From Lysobacteraceae bacterium P (GTDB taxonomy: Bacteria > Pseudomonadota > Gammaproteobacteria > Xanthomonadales > Xanthomonadaceae): DNA of 64,000 bases. Of this stretch, positions 51,969 through 61,449 are shown one piece after another. The notes under the pieces were generated by a model that was not told the DNA's origin, did no database searches, and saw nothing but the letters and a program-made list of their open reading frames with translations. The stretch covers positions 1-64,000 of the forward strand of contig SCOX01000002.1 of NCBI GenBank assembly GCA_005503055.1, given 5' to 3'. Position 1 is the stretch's first letter. Every line of letters begins with the position of its first letter. The position numbers and the translations under genes were made by a program.

Positions 51969-52625
51969 ATGAACCCCATGGATTACAACAAGGCACGCGA
52001 ATTGATGGTCGAGCAGCAGGTGCGTCCCTGGGACGTGCTCGACCCGCGTGTGCTCGATGTAATGGCGTCGCTGCCGCGCGAGGCCTTCCTGCCCGCGCAG
52101 CATCGCAACCTGGCCTACGCCGATCTGGCGCTGCCGCTGGGCCACGGCGAGTTCACGATGAAGCCGGTCGTGCAGGGTCGCGTTCTGCAGGCGCTCGCGC
52201 TGGACCCCTCGGATGACGTGCTGGTGATCGGTGCCGGCACGGGCTACCTCACCGCCTGCGCCGGTCGCCTGGCGCGCGATGTCCTCGCGCTGGAACTCCA
52301 CGGCGACCTGGCGCAAGCCGCCGTCGCCACGCTGTCCGAACAGGATGTCGACAACGCCCAGGTCGTGGTCGCCGATGCGTTCGCCTGGACCACCGATCGC
52401 CGCTTCAGCGCGATCCTGGTCACCGGCGCCGTCGATGCGATCCCGCAGCGTTTCATCGACTGGCTGCAGCCGGACGGCCGCATGTTCATCGTCCGCGGCC
52501 GGTCGCCGGCGATGGAAGCGGTGCTGCTGCGTAACGATGTCAACGCGTCGCGCATCCAATCGTTGTTCGAGACCGACCTGCCCTATCTTGCCGGTGCGGC
52601 CCCCGCGCCGGCGTTCAAGTTCTGA
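51969..52625 (+). CDS. Protein-L-isoaspartate methyltransferase-like protein
   Basis: This 218-residue protein has the PCMT fold: LPREAFLPAQHRNLAYADLALPLGHG and the S-adenosylmethionine loop IGAGTGYLTA. The segment that is GQTIS in true enzymes reads GEFTM (60-64 region), so the key serine is Met64. It may have lost isoaspartyl repair activity or act on something else. It lies 73 bases upstream of tolC, in the same direction, an arrangement known from other proteobacteria. M1 and M4 are both possible starts. Confidence 0.85.
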   Translation: MNPMDYNKARELMVEQQVRPWDVLDPRVLDVMASLPREAFLPAQHRNLAYADLALPLGHGEFTMKPVVQGRVLQALALDPSDDVLVIGAGTGYLTACAGRLARDVLALELHGDLAQAAVATLSEQDVDNAQVVVADAFAWTTDRRFSAILVTGAVDAIPQRFIDWLQPDGRMFIVRGRSPAMEAVLLRNDVNASRIQSLFETDLPYLAGAAPAPAFKF

Positions 52626-52698
52626 CACGACACCCCCACACGCCCACCTGCCATCAGGCGGGCGGCTCCATAAGAACGTTATCGGACAAGGACCTCGC

Positions 52699-54117
52699 AT
52701 GATCCGCCGCCCGCTCGTCATCGCCCTCGCTGCAGCCGTGACCCTGTCGGCCCTGCTGCCGGCCACGGCCTCCGCCGAAGACCTCCTGCAGACCTACGAG
52801 CTGGCCCGCCAGGCCGATCCGCAACTCGCGGCGGCCGAATCCAACCGCCTGGCGGTCAAGGAAGGCGCGGTGCAGACGCGTGCGGCGATGCTGCCGCAGG
52901 TCGACGGCACCGCCTCGATCACCAAGGGCCGCAGTTACAGCCGCGGCAATGCCTCGATCAATGCCGATGGCTCGGTCAATACGGGCGACAGCGACACCGA
53001 AAGCACCACCCGCGGCAGCCAGGTGCAGTTGAGCCAGATGGTTTACGACCGCGGCAACTTCACCCGCCACAAGAGCGCGAAGGCGCTGAGCCAGGCCGCG
53101 GACTTCCAGCTCGCCGCCTCGGGCAACGACCTGACCACCCGCACCTCGGCCGCGTACTTCAACGTGCTGATCGCGCTGGAATCGCTGGCCGCCGCCGAAG
53201 CCGCGGAAACCGCGCTGAAGAAGCAGTTCGACTACGCCTCCAAGCGACTGGAAGTCGGCCTGGCGCCGATCACCGACGTGCACGAGGCCCGTGCCCAGTA
53301 CGACAGCGCACGCGCCAACACGATCCTGGCCCGCAACGCCGTCGAGGATTCCTATCAGGCACTGGCCGAAATCACCGGCCAGGAAGTCCGCAACATCAAG
53401 GGCCTGCCGAAGGACTACCAGCCGTCGATGCCGGAAGCGACCGGCGTCGAGCGCTGGGTGACCACCGCCGTCGAGAACAACCCGGCCCTGCGCGCCAAGG
53501 ACCTGCAGGTGCAGTCCACCGAGGCCGACGTCGAGACCGCACGCGCCGGCCACTGGCCCCGCCTGTACCTCAACGGCTCCTACGGCGACAGCGAGACCTG
53601 GGGCGACCGCACCGTGCTCGACACCACGCGCGACATCGACGGCCGCAACTTCGGCCCGTCGGTCGGCCTGACCCTGTCGGTGCCGATCTTCGCAGGCGGC
53701 GCCACCCAGTCCGGCGTGCGCCAGGCATTGGCCCGCCGCGATGTCGCCCAGGACGAGTTGGAACAGCAGAAGCGCGCCCTGGTCCGCAACACGCGCAACG
53801 CGTACCAGACGCTGGTAGCGAGCATCAGCGAAGTCGAGGCGCGCCGCCTCGCGCTGGTGTCCGCGCAAGCCGCCTACGACGCCTCTCAGGTCGGCCTGGA
53901 AGTCGGCACGCGCACCGTGCTCGACGTCCTGCAGAACCAGAACAACCTCTTCGCCGCGCAGCTCAACTTCGCCCGCGCCCGCTACAACCACTTGCAGAGC
54001 CGCCTGCTGCTGGAACAGGCCGCCGGCACGCTCGACATCGCCGACGTGCAGGACGTGAACCGCCTGCTCACCGTCGACACCGAGGCACAGGTGGCCCCGG
54101 GCGACGTGCCGGGCTGA
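52699..54117 (+). CDS. tolC: TolC-family outer-membrane channel
   Basis: TolC forms a trimeric outer-membrane and periplasmic tunnel for RND pumps and type I secretion. The 472-residue precursor has a signal peptide (cleavage after TASA), starts EDLLQTYELARQADPQL, and has two structural repeats with long alpha-hairpins; the second has GLEVGTRTVLDVLQNQNNLF. AAGGA precedes the ATG. It is the likely outer-membrane partner of the RND pair 2 kb away. A terminator follows. Confidence 0.95.
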   Translation: MIRRPLVIALAAAVTLSALLPATASAEDLLQTYELARQADPQLAAAESNRLAVKEGAVQTRAAMLPQVDGTASITKGRSYSRGNASINADGSVNTGDSDTESTTRGSQVQLSQMVYDRGNFTRHKSAKALSQAADFQLAASGNDLTTRTSAAYFNVLIALESLAAAEAAETALKKQFDYASKRLEVGLAPITDVHEARAQYDSARANTILARNAVEDSYQALAEITGQEVRNIKGLPKDYQPSMPEATGVERWVTTAVENNPALRAKDLQVQSTEADVETARAGHWPRLYLNGSYGDSETWGDRTVLDTTRDIDGRNFGPSVGLTLSVPIFAGGATQSGVRQALARRDVAQDELEQQKRALVRNTRNAYQTLVASISEVEARRLALVSAQAAYDASQVGLEVGTRTVLDVLQNQNNLFAAQLNFARARYNHLQSRLLLEQAAGTLDIADVQDVNRLLTVDTEAQVAPGDVPG

Positions 54118-54142
54118 TCGACCGCTCCACCGCGACGCACGG

Positions 54143-54174
54143 AAAAACCGCCGGACCTCCGGCGGTTTTTTTTT
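54143..54174 (+). terminator. tolC terminator
   Basis: AAAAACCGCCGGA and TCCGGCGGTTTTT form a long stem with a tight loop, followed by more T. It may also serve waaA on the other strand. Confidence 0.95.
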
Positions 54175-54205
54175 CATGGCAGGCCGACGGAACGACGCAG
54201 CGGAA

Positions 54206-55501
54206 TCAGGGCGGCGGCGGCAACAGCGGCTGCAGCAGATCCATCGTTCGCGCCAGTGCGCCGCGGCCGGTCTCGACGAGCGCGCGTCCGGCGGTCGTCA
54301 TGCGTTCGCGCAGCTGCGGGTCGCCCAGCAGTTCGGTGAGCGACCGCTCGACTTGCTCCGCGTCCGGCGCGACGAGCAACGCGCCGGCGTCCTGCAGGCG
54401 CTGGGCGATCTCGACGAAGTTATGCAGGTGCGGGCCGGTGACGATGGCGGTGCCGGTCGCCGCCGGTTCGAGCAGGTTGTGCCCACCGACCGCCTGCAGG
54501 CTGCCGCCGACGAAGGCGACGTCGGCGCAGGCGTAGAAGCTCATCAGTTCGCCCAGCGTGTCGATGACGAACACCGCGTCGCCCGACTGCGGCCACTGCT
54601 GGCGCGAGCGCGTGGACACGATCCAACCGGCCGCGCGGGCGAAGTCGGCCACGGGCCGGAAGCGCTCGGGATGGCGCGGCGCCCACAGCAACAACAGGTC
54701 GGGGAAGCGCGCGCGCAGCTGGCGATGGATTGCGATGACGGCCGGCTCTTCCTCCTCGTGCGTGCTCGCTGCGATCCACACCGGACGAGGACCGCGATGC
54801 GCGCGGCACTGCGTGGCGAACCCGGCCAGGTCCTCGGGTACGGCGACGTCGAACTTCAGGTTGCCCACTTCGATCACCTGCTCCGGACGTGCGCCCAGCC
54901 GCACGAAGCGCCCGGCATCCGCGCGCGATTGCGCGGCGACGGTCTGGACCGTGCGCAACGCGCGCGCGACCAGCGGCGCGAGTACGCGATAGCCGCGCAG
55001 CGAACGTTCGGACAGTCGTGCGTTGAGGATCATCACGGGAATGCGCGCGTCGCGACAACCGAACAGCAGGCTCGGCCACAGCTCGGTTTCCATGATCAGC
55101 GCCGCATACGGGCGGTAGTGCGCGAGGAAGCGCCCCACGGCCCCCGGCAGGTCGTACGGCAGGTAGACATGTTCCACGGCCTCGCCCCAAAGCGCCTGCA
55201 CTCGTTCGGAACCGGTCGGCGTGATCGTGGTGACGAGCAGGCGCATGTCGGGCCGCGCGCGTCGCAGTGCGTTGACCAGCGGCACCGCGGCGTTGACCTC
55301 GCCCACCGAGACGGCATGCACCCACAGCGTGCGTTTGGATTGGGCATCGCCGTAGAAGGCGTAGCGCTCCTGCCAGCGCAGGAAATACGCCGGTTGGCGA
55401 AGGCCTCGCCAGATCAGGTGATAGACCGTGATCGGTGCCAACAGATAGAGGGCGACCGAGTACAGGCCGCGCAGCAGGCGCTCGATGGGGTCCGTCGGCA
55501 T
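54206..55501 (-). CDS. waaA: 3-Deoxy-D-manno-octulosonic acid transferase
   Basis: WaaA adds Kdo to lipid A precursor at the inner-membrane face. The 431-residue GT-B glycosyltransferase has an N-terminal membrane-associated segment (YSVALYLLAPITVYHL), WVHAVSVGEVNAA, ETELWPSL, and in the C-terminal domain APRHPERF and GGHNLLEPAATGTAIVTGPHLHNF. The start at 55501 is the family start; a longer frame is not homologous. TATCCT lies eight bases before it, so the mRNA may be leaderless. Divergent from lpxL. Confidence 0.95.
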   Translation of the reverse strand: MPTDPIERLLRGLYSVALYLLAPITVYHLIWRGLRQPAYFLRWQERYAFYGDAQSKRTLWVHAVSVGEVNAAVPLVNALRRARPDMRLLVTTITPTGSERVQALWGEAVEHVYLPYDLPGAVGRFLAHYRPYAALIMETELWPSLLFGCRDARIPVMILNARLSERSLRGYRVLAPLVARALRTVQTVAAQSRADAGRFVRLGARPEQVIEVGNLKFDVAVPEDLAGFATQCRAHRGPRPVWIAASTHEEEEPAVIAIHRQLRARFPDLLLLWAPRHPERFRPVADFARAAGWIVSTRSRQQWPQSGDAVFVIDTLGELMSFYACADVAFVGGSLQAVGGHNLLEPAATGTAIVTGPHLHNFVEIAQRLQDAGALLVAPDAEQVERSLTELLGDPQLRERMTTAGRALVETGRGALARTMDLLQPLLPPPP

Positions 55502-55588
55502 CGGCACTAGGATAACGAAGCCGGTGACGAGCGGGCGATGAAGATCGCCATGCATCGCCGCATCTACTTCGCATGGGCACGGGCCCTT

Positions 55589-55594
55589 TAGAAT
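55589..55594 (+). promoter_or_regulatory. -10 box TAGAAT directly before lpxL
   Basis: TAGAAT lies six bases (CCCGGG) before the lpxL ATG, with no ribosome binding site, matching the spacing of the DedA-fusion gene. Confidence 0.6.
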
Positions 55595-55600
55595 CCCGGG

Positions 55601-56533
55601 ATGTCCAAGGTCGTCGAGTCCCCTACCTCTCCGCCCTCGCCACCGCTCGGTCCGCGCCACTGGCCGATGTGGCTGGTGTTCGGCGTGATGTGCATCGGCG
55701 CGCGCCTGCCCTGGCCGGTGCAACGCGCGCTGGGCCGCGCAATCGGCGCGGTCGCGCTGCGCGTGGCCGGCGCACGGCGGCGTGCAGCGCAGATCAACCT
55801 GGCGCTGTGCTTTCCGGAAATGACACCGGGCGAACGCGATCGACTGCTACGCGAGAGCTTTCGCGATCTGGGCATCGGCTTGTTCGAATTCGTACGCGCC
55901 TGGTGGGGTTCGGTCGATCCGGTGCGTCGTACCGTGCGCATCGAAGGATTGGAACGGCTCGACGCGATCCGGGCCCAGGGCCGTGGCGTGCTGATGGTGT
56001 CGGGCCATTTCATGACGCTGGAAATCTGTGGCCGCCTGATGTGCGACCACCTGCCGCTGGCCGGCATGTACCGTCGCCACCGCAGCCCTGTGATGGAGTG
56101 GGCGGTCAAGGCAGGCCGCCTGCGCTATGCGAAGGCGATGTTCACCAACGAGGAAGTGCGCCCGGCGATCCGCCACCTCAAGCAGGGCGGGTTCCTGTGG
56201 TACGCGCCGGACCAGGACATGCGCGGCAAGGACACGGTGTTCGCGCCGTTCTTCGGCGTACCGGCGGCGACGATCACCGCCACGCATCAGTTCTCGCGGT
56301 TGAGCGGCTGCGCCGTCGTGCCGTTTTTCCACCGCCGCGAAGGCGCGGACTACGTGCTGCGCGTGGGCGCACCGCTGGAGGATTTCCCGTCGGACGACGT
56401 GGCCGTGGACAGCGCGCGCGTCAACGGCGCGATCGAAGCGATGGTGCGCGAGGCGCCGACGCAGTACTTGTGGATCCACCGACGCTTCAAGCGACGCCCG
56501 CCCGGCATGAGCTCGCCCTACGGCAAGCGCTGA
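55601..56533 (+). CDS. lpxL: Lipid A late acyltransferase (LpxL/HtrB family)
   Basis: This enzyme adds a secondary acyl chain to Kdo2-lipid IVA. The 310-residue protein has one N-terminal membrane helix and the acyltransferase motif H-x4-E in SGHFMTLE, followed by YRRHRSPVMEW and PDQDMRGKDTVFAPFFGVPA. It ends RRFKRRPPG. Acyl preference (LpxL or LpxM role) is not decided by sequence. Its stop abuts the stop of the convergent ligase-like gene. Confidence 0.92.
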   Translation: MSKVVESPTSPPSPPLGPRHWPMWLVFGVMCIGARLPWPVQRALGRAIGAVALRVAGARRRAAQINLALCFPEMTPGERDRLLRESFRDLGIGLFEFVRAWWGSVDPVRRTVRIEGLERLDAIRAQGRGVLMVSGHFMTLEICGRLMCDHLPLAGMYRRHRSPVMEWAVKAGRLRYAKAMFTNEEVRPAIRHLKQGGFLWYAPDQDMRGKDTVFAPFFGVPAATITATHQFSRLSGCAVVPFFHRREGADYVLRVGAPLEDFPSDDVAVDSARVNGAIEAMVREAPTQYLWIHRRFKRRPPGMSSPYGKR

Positions 56534-57841
56534 TCACTCCCGCGCCAGCAGGCTGCCCGCGTACAGCGCCGCCAACAGCAACGTCAGCCCGCCCCAGAAC
56601 GTCGAATAGAACGCCAGGTGCGTGTTGAACGGGAACACCGTGACTGCCAGAGCCCACATCGCCGGACGCGCGCGTTCGCGCGCCTGTTCGTCGGCGAAAC
56701 GCCATGCCCGCCAGGCCAGGGCGAGGCCGGCCAGCCACATCAGCAGCCCGAACGCACCGGTCTCGCTCAGCACTTCCAGCACGATCTGGTGCGCGTGCAG
56801 CGCCGGGCCGAGGCCCCAGATGGCGCGTTCGCCGGGCGTGGGATCGCAGGCAGGGAATGCCTCGCGGAACCCGCGCGCGCCGACCCCGTTGAACGGATGT
56901 TCGCGCACCATGCAGCCGGCCGCGCTCCAGATGCGCGCGCGCCCCGACAACGCGCTGTCCACGCCTTCCACGTCGGCGGTGAGCGCATGGGTGGTGCGCG
57001 AGATGCGTTCGCGCACCTGCGGCGCAGTGAGGCTGAGCGTGACGACGGCGATCGCGCCGATCGCGAACACGCCCACCAGCTTCTTCCAGCCCACCAGCCG
57101 CCAGCCCGAAAGCACCAGCGCGACGGCATAGGTGATCCACGACGCGCGCGAGCCGGCGAGCACCAGCACCACGCCCATCGCAGCAGCGGCCATCAGCCAG
57201 CCCACCGTGCCCAGGCGCCGGCCACAGACGAACAGCACGAACGGCGAAAGACTCGCCAGCACCGGACCGAGCTTGAGGTTGCACGGACCCAGCACGCCGC
57301 TGAGCCGGTCGACACCGGCGACTTCCTGCGGGGTGCACATGCCGTGGCCGCTGATGGCGCGCTTGATGCCGTCGATGGCGGAAAACAGCGGGCTCGATCC
57401 ACCGGCGGCCTGCACCAGCGCATCCAGCGTCCAGATGCCGACGATGATCGCCAACCCGCCGAAGGTGATGCGCCGCCCGCGCGGATCGGCCACCGCCGAG
57501 GCGACCAGCCACAGGAACGGCAGATAGCGCAGATCCACCGCGGCTTCGCGCAGCGCACGGGCGGGATCGATGGCATCGATGGCCGACACCAGCTCCGGCG
57601 TCCAGTACGCGAAGAACAGCACGCTGGTCAGCGCCCACGCGGGATTGCTCAGCAACTGGGCACCGCCGCGGAACCGCGACAGCGCCAGGTGCACGATCGC
57701 GGCCAGCGCGCCCAGCACGAGCACGCCCTCTGCGTAGCCCGGCGCGGGCCACAGCGCCACATAGGCCAGGATCCACGCCGGCGCCCAGCGCCAGCCGCGC
57801 ACGCGCGGCCCGGCCGGCGTGGCGTCAGCGGCGGGGTTCAT
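56534..57841 (-). CDS. O-antigen ligase/polymerase-like membrane protein
   Basis: This 435-residue protein has about 11-12 transmembrane segments and a large periplasmic loop with SGRARIWSAAGCMVREHPFNGVGARGFRE. The signature H-x-HQ...VLE in LHAHQIVLEVLSETG is typical of WaaL/Wzy O-antigen ligases. It may attach O-antigen or polymerise a glycan. It overlaps the upstream GT4 gene by 17 bases, so the pair is a unit. Confidence 0.87.
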   Translation of the reverse strand: MNPAADATPAGPRVRGWRWAPAWILAYVALWPAPGYAEGVLVLGALAAIVHLALSRFRGGAQLLSNPAWALTSVLFFAYWTPELVSAIDAIDPARALREAAVDLRYLPFLWLVASAVADPRGRRITFGGLAIIVGIWTLDALVQAAGGSSPLFSAIDGIKRAISGHGMCTPQEVAGVDRLSGVLGPCNLKLGPVLASLSPFVLFVCGRRLGTVGWLMAAAAMGVVLVLAGSRASWITYAVALVLSGWRLVGWKKLVGVFAIGAIAVVTLSLTAPQVRERISRTTHALTADVEGVDSALSGRARIWSAAGCMVREHPFNGVGARGFREAFPACDPTPGERAIWGLGPALHAHQIVLEVLSETGAFGLLMWLAGLALAWRAWRFADEQARERARPAMWALAVTVFPFNTHLAFYSTFWGGLTLLLAALYAGSLLARE

Positions 57842-58949
57842 CGACGAGTTCGGCGTAGACGGCAAGCGTGGCCTCCTGCATCGCGCGCAAGGAATGCGGA
57901 ATCGTAGCCGGCGGCGCCGGAGGATGCGTAAGAAGTTCGTAGCCGCCGCGATGCAGCGCGTCGATGTCGAACGGCGCCGCCGCACCATCGGGCTGCCACT
58001 GCGCCAGCAGTTCGCCGACGCCCCCGTGCGCCCAGCCCAGCACCGGGCGCCCGACCGACCATGCCTCCAGCACCGTGCGGCCGAAGGCCTCGGGCTTGCG
58101 CGAGAGCTGCAGCACCAGGTCGCTTGCGGCATAGGCGCGTGCGATCGCATCGGTCGGCGCGGTGAACGCCAGCGCGTCGGCGATGTTGAACGTGACCGCC
58201 TCGCGTTCGAGTTCGGCGATGTACGCCTCGCGTCCGGCCTCGCGCGCACCGGGCAGCCACAGGCGCGCATCGAGCCCGTCGGCGCGCAGCCGCGCGAGCA
58301 GCACGAGCGCATCGGCGTGCCCCTTCAGGCGCGTGCCGCGACCGGGCAGCAACAGCAGCGGGCCGTCGCCGCCCAGCACCGGATGCAGCGATGCGGCCCA
58401 CGCGCGCGCATCGCGATCGGGCATCGGCGCGCGCGGAAAGGTGTCCGGATCGATGCCGCGCGGGACGACGCGCAGCTTCGACGGATCGGTCGAGGGATAG
58501 TGGCGCAGGACGAAATCGCGCACCGTCTGCGACACGCAGATCACGCGCTCGCCATGCGTCATCACCGCGCTGTAGCGCGAGGGCGAATTGAGGCCGTGCA
58601 CCGTGGTGACCCAGCGTGGTCGCTTCGACGACGGCAGGCTGCGCAGCGCGGTTTCGCCGACCCACGCCGGCAGCCGCGAACGCGCGTGCACGATGTCCAC
58701 GCCTTCGCGCACGAACAGCACGCGCAGCGCCAACGCGTGGCGGAAGGTCAATGGCGCCTTGTGGCCGATATCGAGCGCGACGTGCTCGGCGCCCAGGTCG
58801 AGCAGGCGTGGCACCAGCCGTCCGCCCTTGGACACGACGATCGCGCGATGGCCGGCTTCGACCAGAGCTTGGGCGATTTCCAGGGTGGAACGTTCGACGC
58901 CGCCCGATTCCAGCGCCGGCAACAACTGGACGACGGTCAGGCGGCGCAT
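57825..58949 (-). CDS. GT4-family glycosyltransferase
   Basis: This 374-residue GT-B glycosyltransferase has an N-terminal acceptor domain (LLPALESGGVERSTLEIAQAL) and a C-terminal nucleotide-sugar domain. The segment LLPGRGTRLKGHADALVLLARL and the glutamate-rich EAFGRTVLEAWSVGRPVLGW are typical of family GT4. The sugar is unknown; context with waaA and lpxL suggests lipopolysaccharide core or O-antigen. GCGGAG lies upstream of the ATG. Confidence 0.9.
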   Translation of the reverse strand: MRRLTVVQLLPALESGGVERSTLEIAQALVEAGHRAIVVSKGGRLVPRLLDLGAEHVALDIGHKAPLTFRHALALRVLFVREGVDIVHARSRLPAWVGETALRSLPSSKRPRWVTTVHGLNSPSRYSAVMTHGERVICVSQTVRDFVLRHYPSTDPSKLRVVPRGIDPDTFPRAPMPDRDARAWAASLHPVLGGDGPLLLLPGRGTRLKGHADALVLLARLRADGLDARLWLPGAREAGREAYIAELEREAVTFNIADALAFTAPTDAIARAYAASDLVLQLSRKPEAFGRTVLEAWSVGRPVLGWAHGGVGELLAQWQPDGAAAPFDIDALHRGGYELLTHPPAPPATIPHSLRAMQEATLAVYAELVDEPRR

Positions 58950-59009
58950 GCGCGGCTCCGCGGAGATCGCATGCGCACCGTTCGCAGGGCCTCGTCGTCC
59001 GGAGTCGGA

Positions 59010-59210
59010 TCAGTCCTGCAGGACGAAATGCGAGCCGCAGTACGGGCACTGCGTTTCGCCGCCGTCGGCCTCGACCGGCAGGTACACGCGCGGATGCGAA
59101 TTCCACAACGCCATCGACGGCAGCGGGCAGCTCAGCGGCAGGTCGCTGCGGTGCACGACATAGCGCTGTTCGGCGTTGGCCAGGGTCGGATGGGCGTTGG
59201 GAGCGGTCAT
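59010..59210 (-). CDS. CHCC zinc-finger protein
   Basis: This 66-residue protein has a single CHCC site: Cys28, His39, Cys55 and Cys58. It belongs to the zinc-finger domain related to the mitochondrial complex I NDUFS6 accessory. In bacteria its function is unknown. The position between LPS and pirin genes gives no clear clue. TAAACT about 30 bases before the ATG could be a -10. Confidence 0.9.
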   Translation of the reverse strand: MTAPNAHPTLANAEQRYVVHRSDLPLSCPLPSMALWNSHPRVYLPVEADGGETQCPYCGSHFVLQD

Positions 59211-59316
59211 GGGGCGGACGGTGTGGCGACGCGGGCCGCAAGTTTACCAGTCCCGGCGCGAAGACCGTCTTACGGCCGGACACCGCACGGATCAGGACGA
59301 GGGTCGGGCGCCGTGC

Positions 59317-60021
59317 CTATTCGGGCAGGTCGAGCAGCAGGACCAGGGCGCGTTCGTCGCTGCCGCCCTGCAGGCGCAGCATTCCGGACTCCTCGCGCAG
59401 GCCCAGCGCGTCGCCGGCGTCCAGCGGCGTGTCTGCGTTGGCGGTGACGCGGCCGACGGCGACCTGCAGCCAGTACAGACGCGAAGGATCGAGTTCCAGC
59501 GCCGAGGTTTCGCCGCGGTCCAGGCGGACCTGCAGCAATCGTGCGTCCTGGCGGATCGCCAGGCTGCCATCGCGTCCATCGCCGGAAGCGAGCAGCGACC
59601 AGCCGCGGACGTCGGCAGCGGCCGTGCGTGCGTACGCGGGCTCGTGGTTCAGGCGCGAGGGCTGGATCCACATCTGCAACAGGTGCAGCGGCTGCGAATC
59701 GGAGGCGTTGAGTTCGGAATGCTCCACGCCATGACCGGCGCTGAGCCATTGCAGCTCGCCGGCGCGAACCGGCCCGTTGCCCCCGATGCTGTCTTCGTGC
59801 GCGAGTTCGCCCGACACCACGTAAGCCAGCAGTTCCATGTTCGCGTGCCGGGCGCGGTCGAAGCCGGCGCCGGGCGCGACGCGGTCTTCATTGATCACGC
59901 GCAACGGCCCGAATCCCATCCAGGCCGGGTCGTAATACCCGCCGAAGGAAAAGCCGTAGCGGCTGTCGGTCCGGCCGGCGGCGGGTTGGCCGCGGGCGCT
60001 GGAAGGGCGTCGGACGATCAT
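59317..60021 (-). CDS. Pirin-family bicupin
   Basis: This 234-residue pirin/YhhW-like protein has two cupin domains. Residues aligned with the quercetinase metal site of YhhW are Ala57, His59, His101 and Glu103; position 57 is normally His. The metal site is therefore one ligand short unless another residue compensates, so dioxygenase activity is doubtful. ATG 60021 is preferred to a TTG nine bases upstream. Role unknown. Confidence 0.88.
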   Translation of the reverse strand: MIVRRPSSARGQPAAGRTDSRYGFSFGGYYDPAWMGFGPLRVINEDRVAPGAGFDRARHANMELLAYVVSGELAHEDSIGGNGPVRAGELQWLSAGHGVEHSELNASDSQPLHLLQMWIQPSRLNHEPAYARTAAADVRGWSLLASGDGRDGSLAIRQDARLLQVRLDRGETSALELDPSRLYWLQVAVGRVTANADTPLDAGDALGLREESGMLRLQGGSDERALVLLLDLPE

Positions 60022-60103
60022 GTCGGGCAAGCAACCGATAACGGGAACGGGGACCGCGATGCGCGATTGTCCCCGTTCCCGCTGCGGAAGTCCGCTCCGC
60101 CGC

Positions 60104-60685
60104 TTACTTCGCGGCCGGCACCACGGCTTCGGTGGTGATGCGCAGGGTCACCTCGTCGCTCACGTTCGGCGCGTACTTGTCCACGCCGAAGTCGCTGCGC
60201 TTGATCGTCGTGGTGGCGTCGAAGCCGGCCGCGGCGCGCTTGGCCATCGGCTGCTCACCGACCTTGTTGACCGTAGTGTCGAGCACGACCGGCTTGGTGA
60301 TGCCCCTGATCGTCAGGTTGCCGGACACGCGCAGCTTCTTGTCGCCGGCGGCCTCGACCTTGGTGCTCTTGAAGGTGATGGTCGGAAACTTCTCGGCGTC
60401 GAAGAAATCGGCGCTGCGCAGGTGCTCGTCGAACTTCGCCACGTGCGAGTCCAGGCCCGACAGCGGCAGGGTCACTTCCACCTTCGAGGCGCCGACGTTG
60501 GCCGGATCGTACGTGATGGAGCCTTCGGCATCGCCGAAGTTGGCGATCGGATTGGAGAAGCCGAAGTGGCTCCAGCTGGCGACCACGGAGGTGTGGTTCG
60601 GATCGATCTTGTACGTGACCGGCGCGGCGAAGGCGGCGGTACTGACGACGGCGAGGGCCGCCGCGAGGGCGATGCGCTTGAACAT
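60104..60685 (-). CDS. yceI: YceI-family periplasmic lipid-binding-like protein
   Basis: This 193-residue secreted protein has a signal peptide ending AFA and the YceI beta-barrel: YKIDPNHTSVVASWSHFGFSNP, FDEHLRSADFFDAEKFPTITFKS and FDATTTIKRSDFGVDKYAP. The fold binds isoprenoid-like lipids. GGAGAAG precedes the ATG. It follows the nitroreductase gene on the same strand after 58 bases, so the two could be co-transcribed. Confidence 0.93.
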   Translation of the reverse strand: MFKRIALAAALAVVSTAAFAAPVTYKIDPNHTSVVASWSHFGFSNPIANFGDAEGSITYDPANVGASKVEVTLPLSGLDSHVAKFDEHLRSADFFDAEKFPTITFKSTKVEAAGDKKLRVSGNLTIRGITKPVVLDTTVNKVGEQPMAKRAAAGFDATTTIKRSDFGVDKYAPNVSDEVTLRITTEAVVPAAK

Positions 60686-60743
60686 GGGTGCTTCTCCGGT
60701 GAAGGGTTGCGAACGAACGTGCACTGCTGAAATGCGGGATCCG

Positions 60744-61343
60744 TTACAGGATCCGCGCCGCCTCGTCGAAGGACAGTCGCGGCGAACGGGGAAACAGCTT
60801 GGCCGTGTCGCCATGGCCAAGGTTGATCAGGAAGTTGGACTTGATCTTCGTGCCGGCGAAGAACGCTTCATCGACCTTCGCGTTGTCGAAACCGGACATC
60901 GGCCCGGTGTCCAGGCCCAGCGCACGCGCGGCCATCAGCACGTAGGCGCCCTGCAGGCTGCCGTTGCGCAGGGCGATGGTGGTCAGTGCATCTTCGTGCT
61001 TGCCGTCGAACCAGCTGCGCGCGTCGGTATGCGGGAACAGATAAGGCAGTTTCTCGTAGAAGCTCAGGTCGTAGGCGACGATGGCGGTGACCGGCGCGGC
61101 CATGGTCTTGGCGTAATTGCCTTCATCCAGCGCGGGGCCGAGCTTGGCCTTGGCATCGGCGGACTTCACGAACACCAGCCGCAGCGGCGACATGTTGGCG
61201 CTGGTCGGCCCCCACTTGGCCAGGTCGTAGAGCTCGCGCAGGGTCTCGTCGCTGACCTCGCCACCAAGCTCGTTGTGCGTGCGGGCGGTGCGAAACAGTT
61301 GGTCCAGCGCGGACGCGGGCAAGGGGTGGGCGGCGTGCGACAT
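60744..61343 (-). CDS. rutE: RutE/HadB-type nitroreductase-fold reductase
   Basis: This 199-residue FMN reductase belongs to the malonic semialdehyde reductase/RutE group (no rut operon is present, so it is named by family only). The FMN-binding segments are [36 protein letters not shown] and [26 protein letters not shown] lies seven bases before the ATG at 61343. Divergent from the ELM1-like gene; its -10 TACACT overlaps the complementary TAGAGT that may serve that gene. Confidence 0.85.
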   Translation of the reverse strand: MSHAAHPLPASALDQLFRTARTHNELGGEVSDETLRELYDLAKWGPTSANMSPLRLVFVKSADAKAKLGPALDEGNYAKTMAAPVTAIVAYDLSFYEKLPYLFPHTDARSWFDGKHEDALTTIALRNGSLQGAYVLMAARALGLDTGPMSGFDNAKVDEAFFAGTKIKSNFLINLGHGDTAKLFPRSPRLSFDEAARIL

Positions 61344-61449
61344 CGTGTACTCCATGAAAGACCGCGACATCGCCGCGGCCGAGGTTCGAGAGTGTAGAGT
61401 CTGGCACGTTCGCAACAGCCGACTGATCCGGAACGGATTGATCACAAAC

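Noticed and set aside
52642-52663. GCCCACCTG/CAGGCGGGC hairpin between the PCMT-like gene and tolC
   Set aside because: One mismatch, no U-run and close coupling of the genes; I do not call it a terminator.
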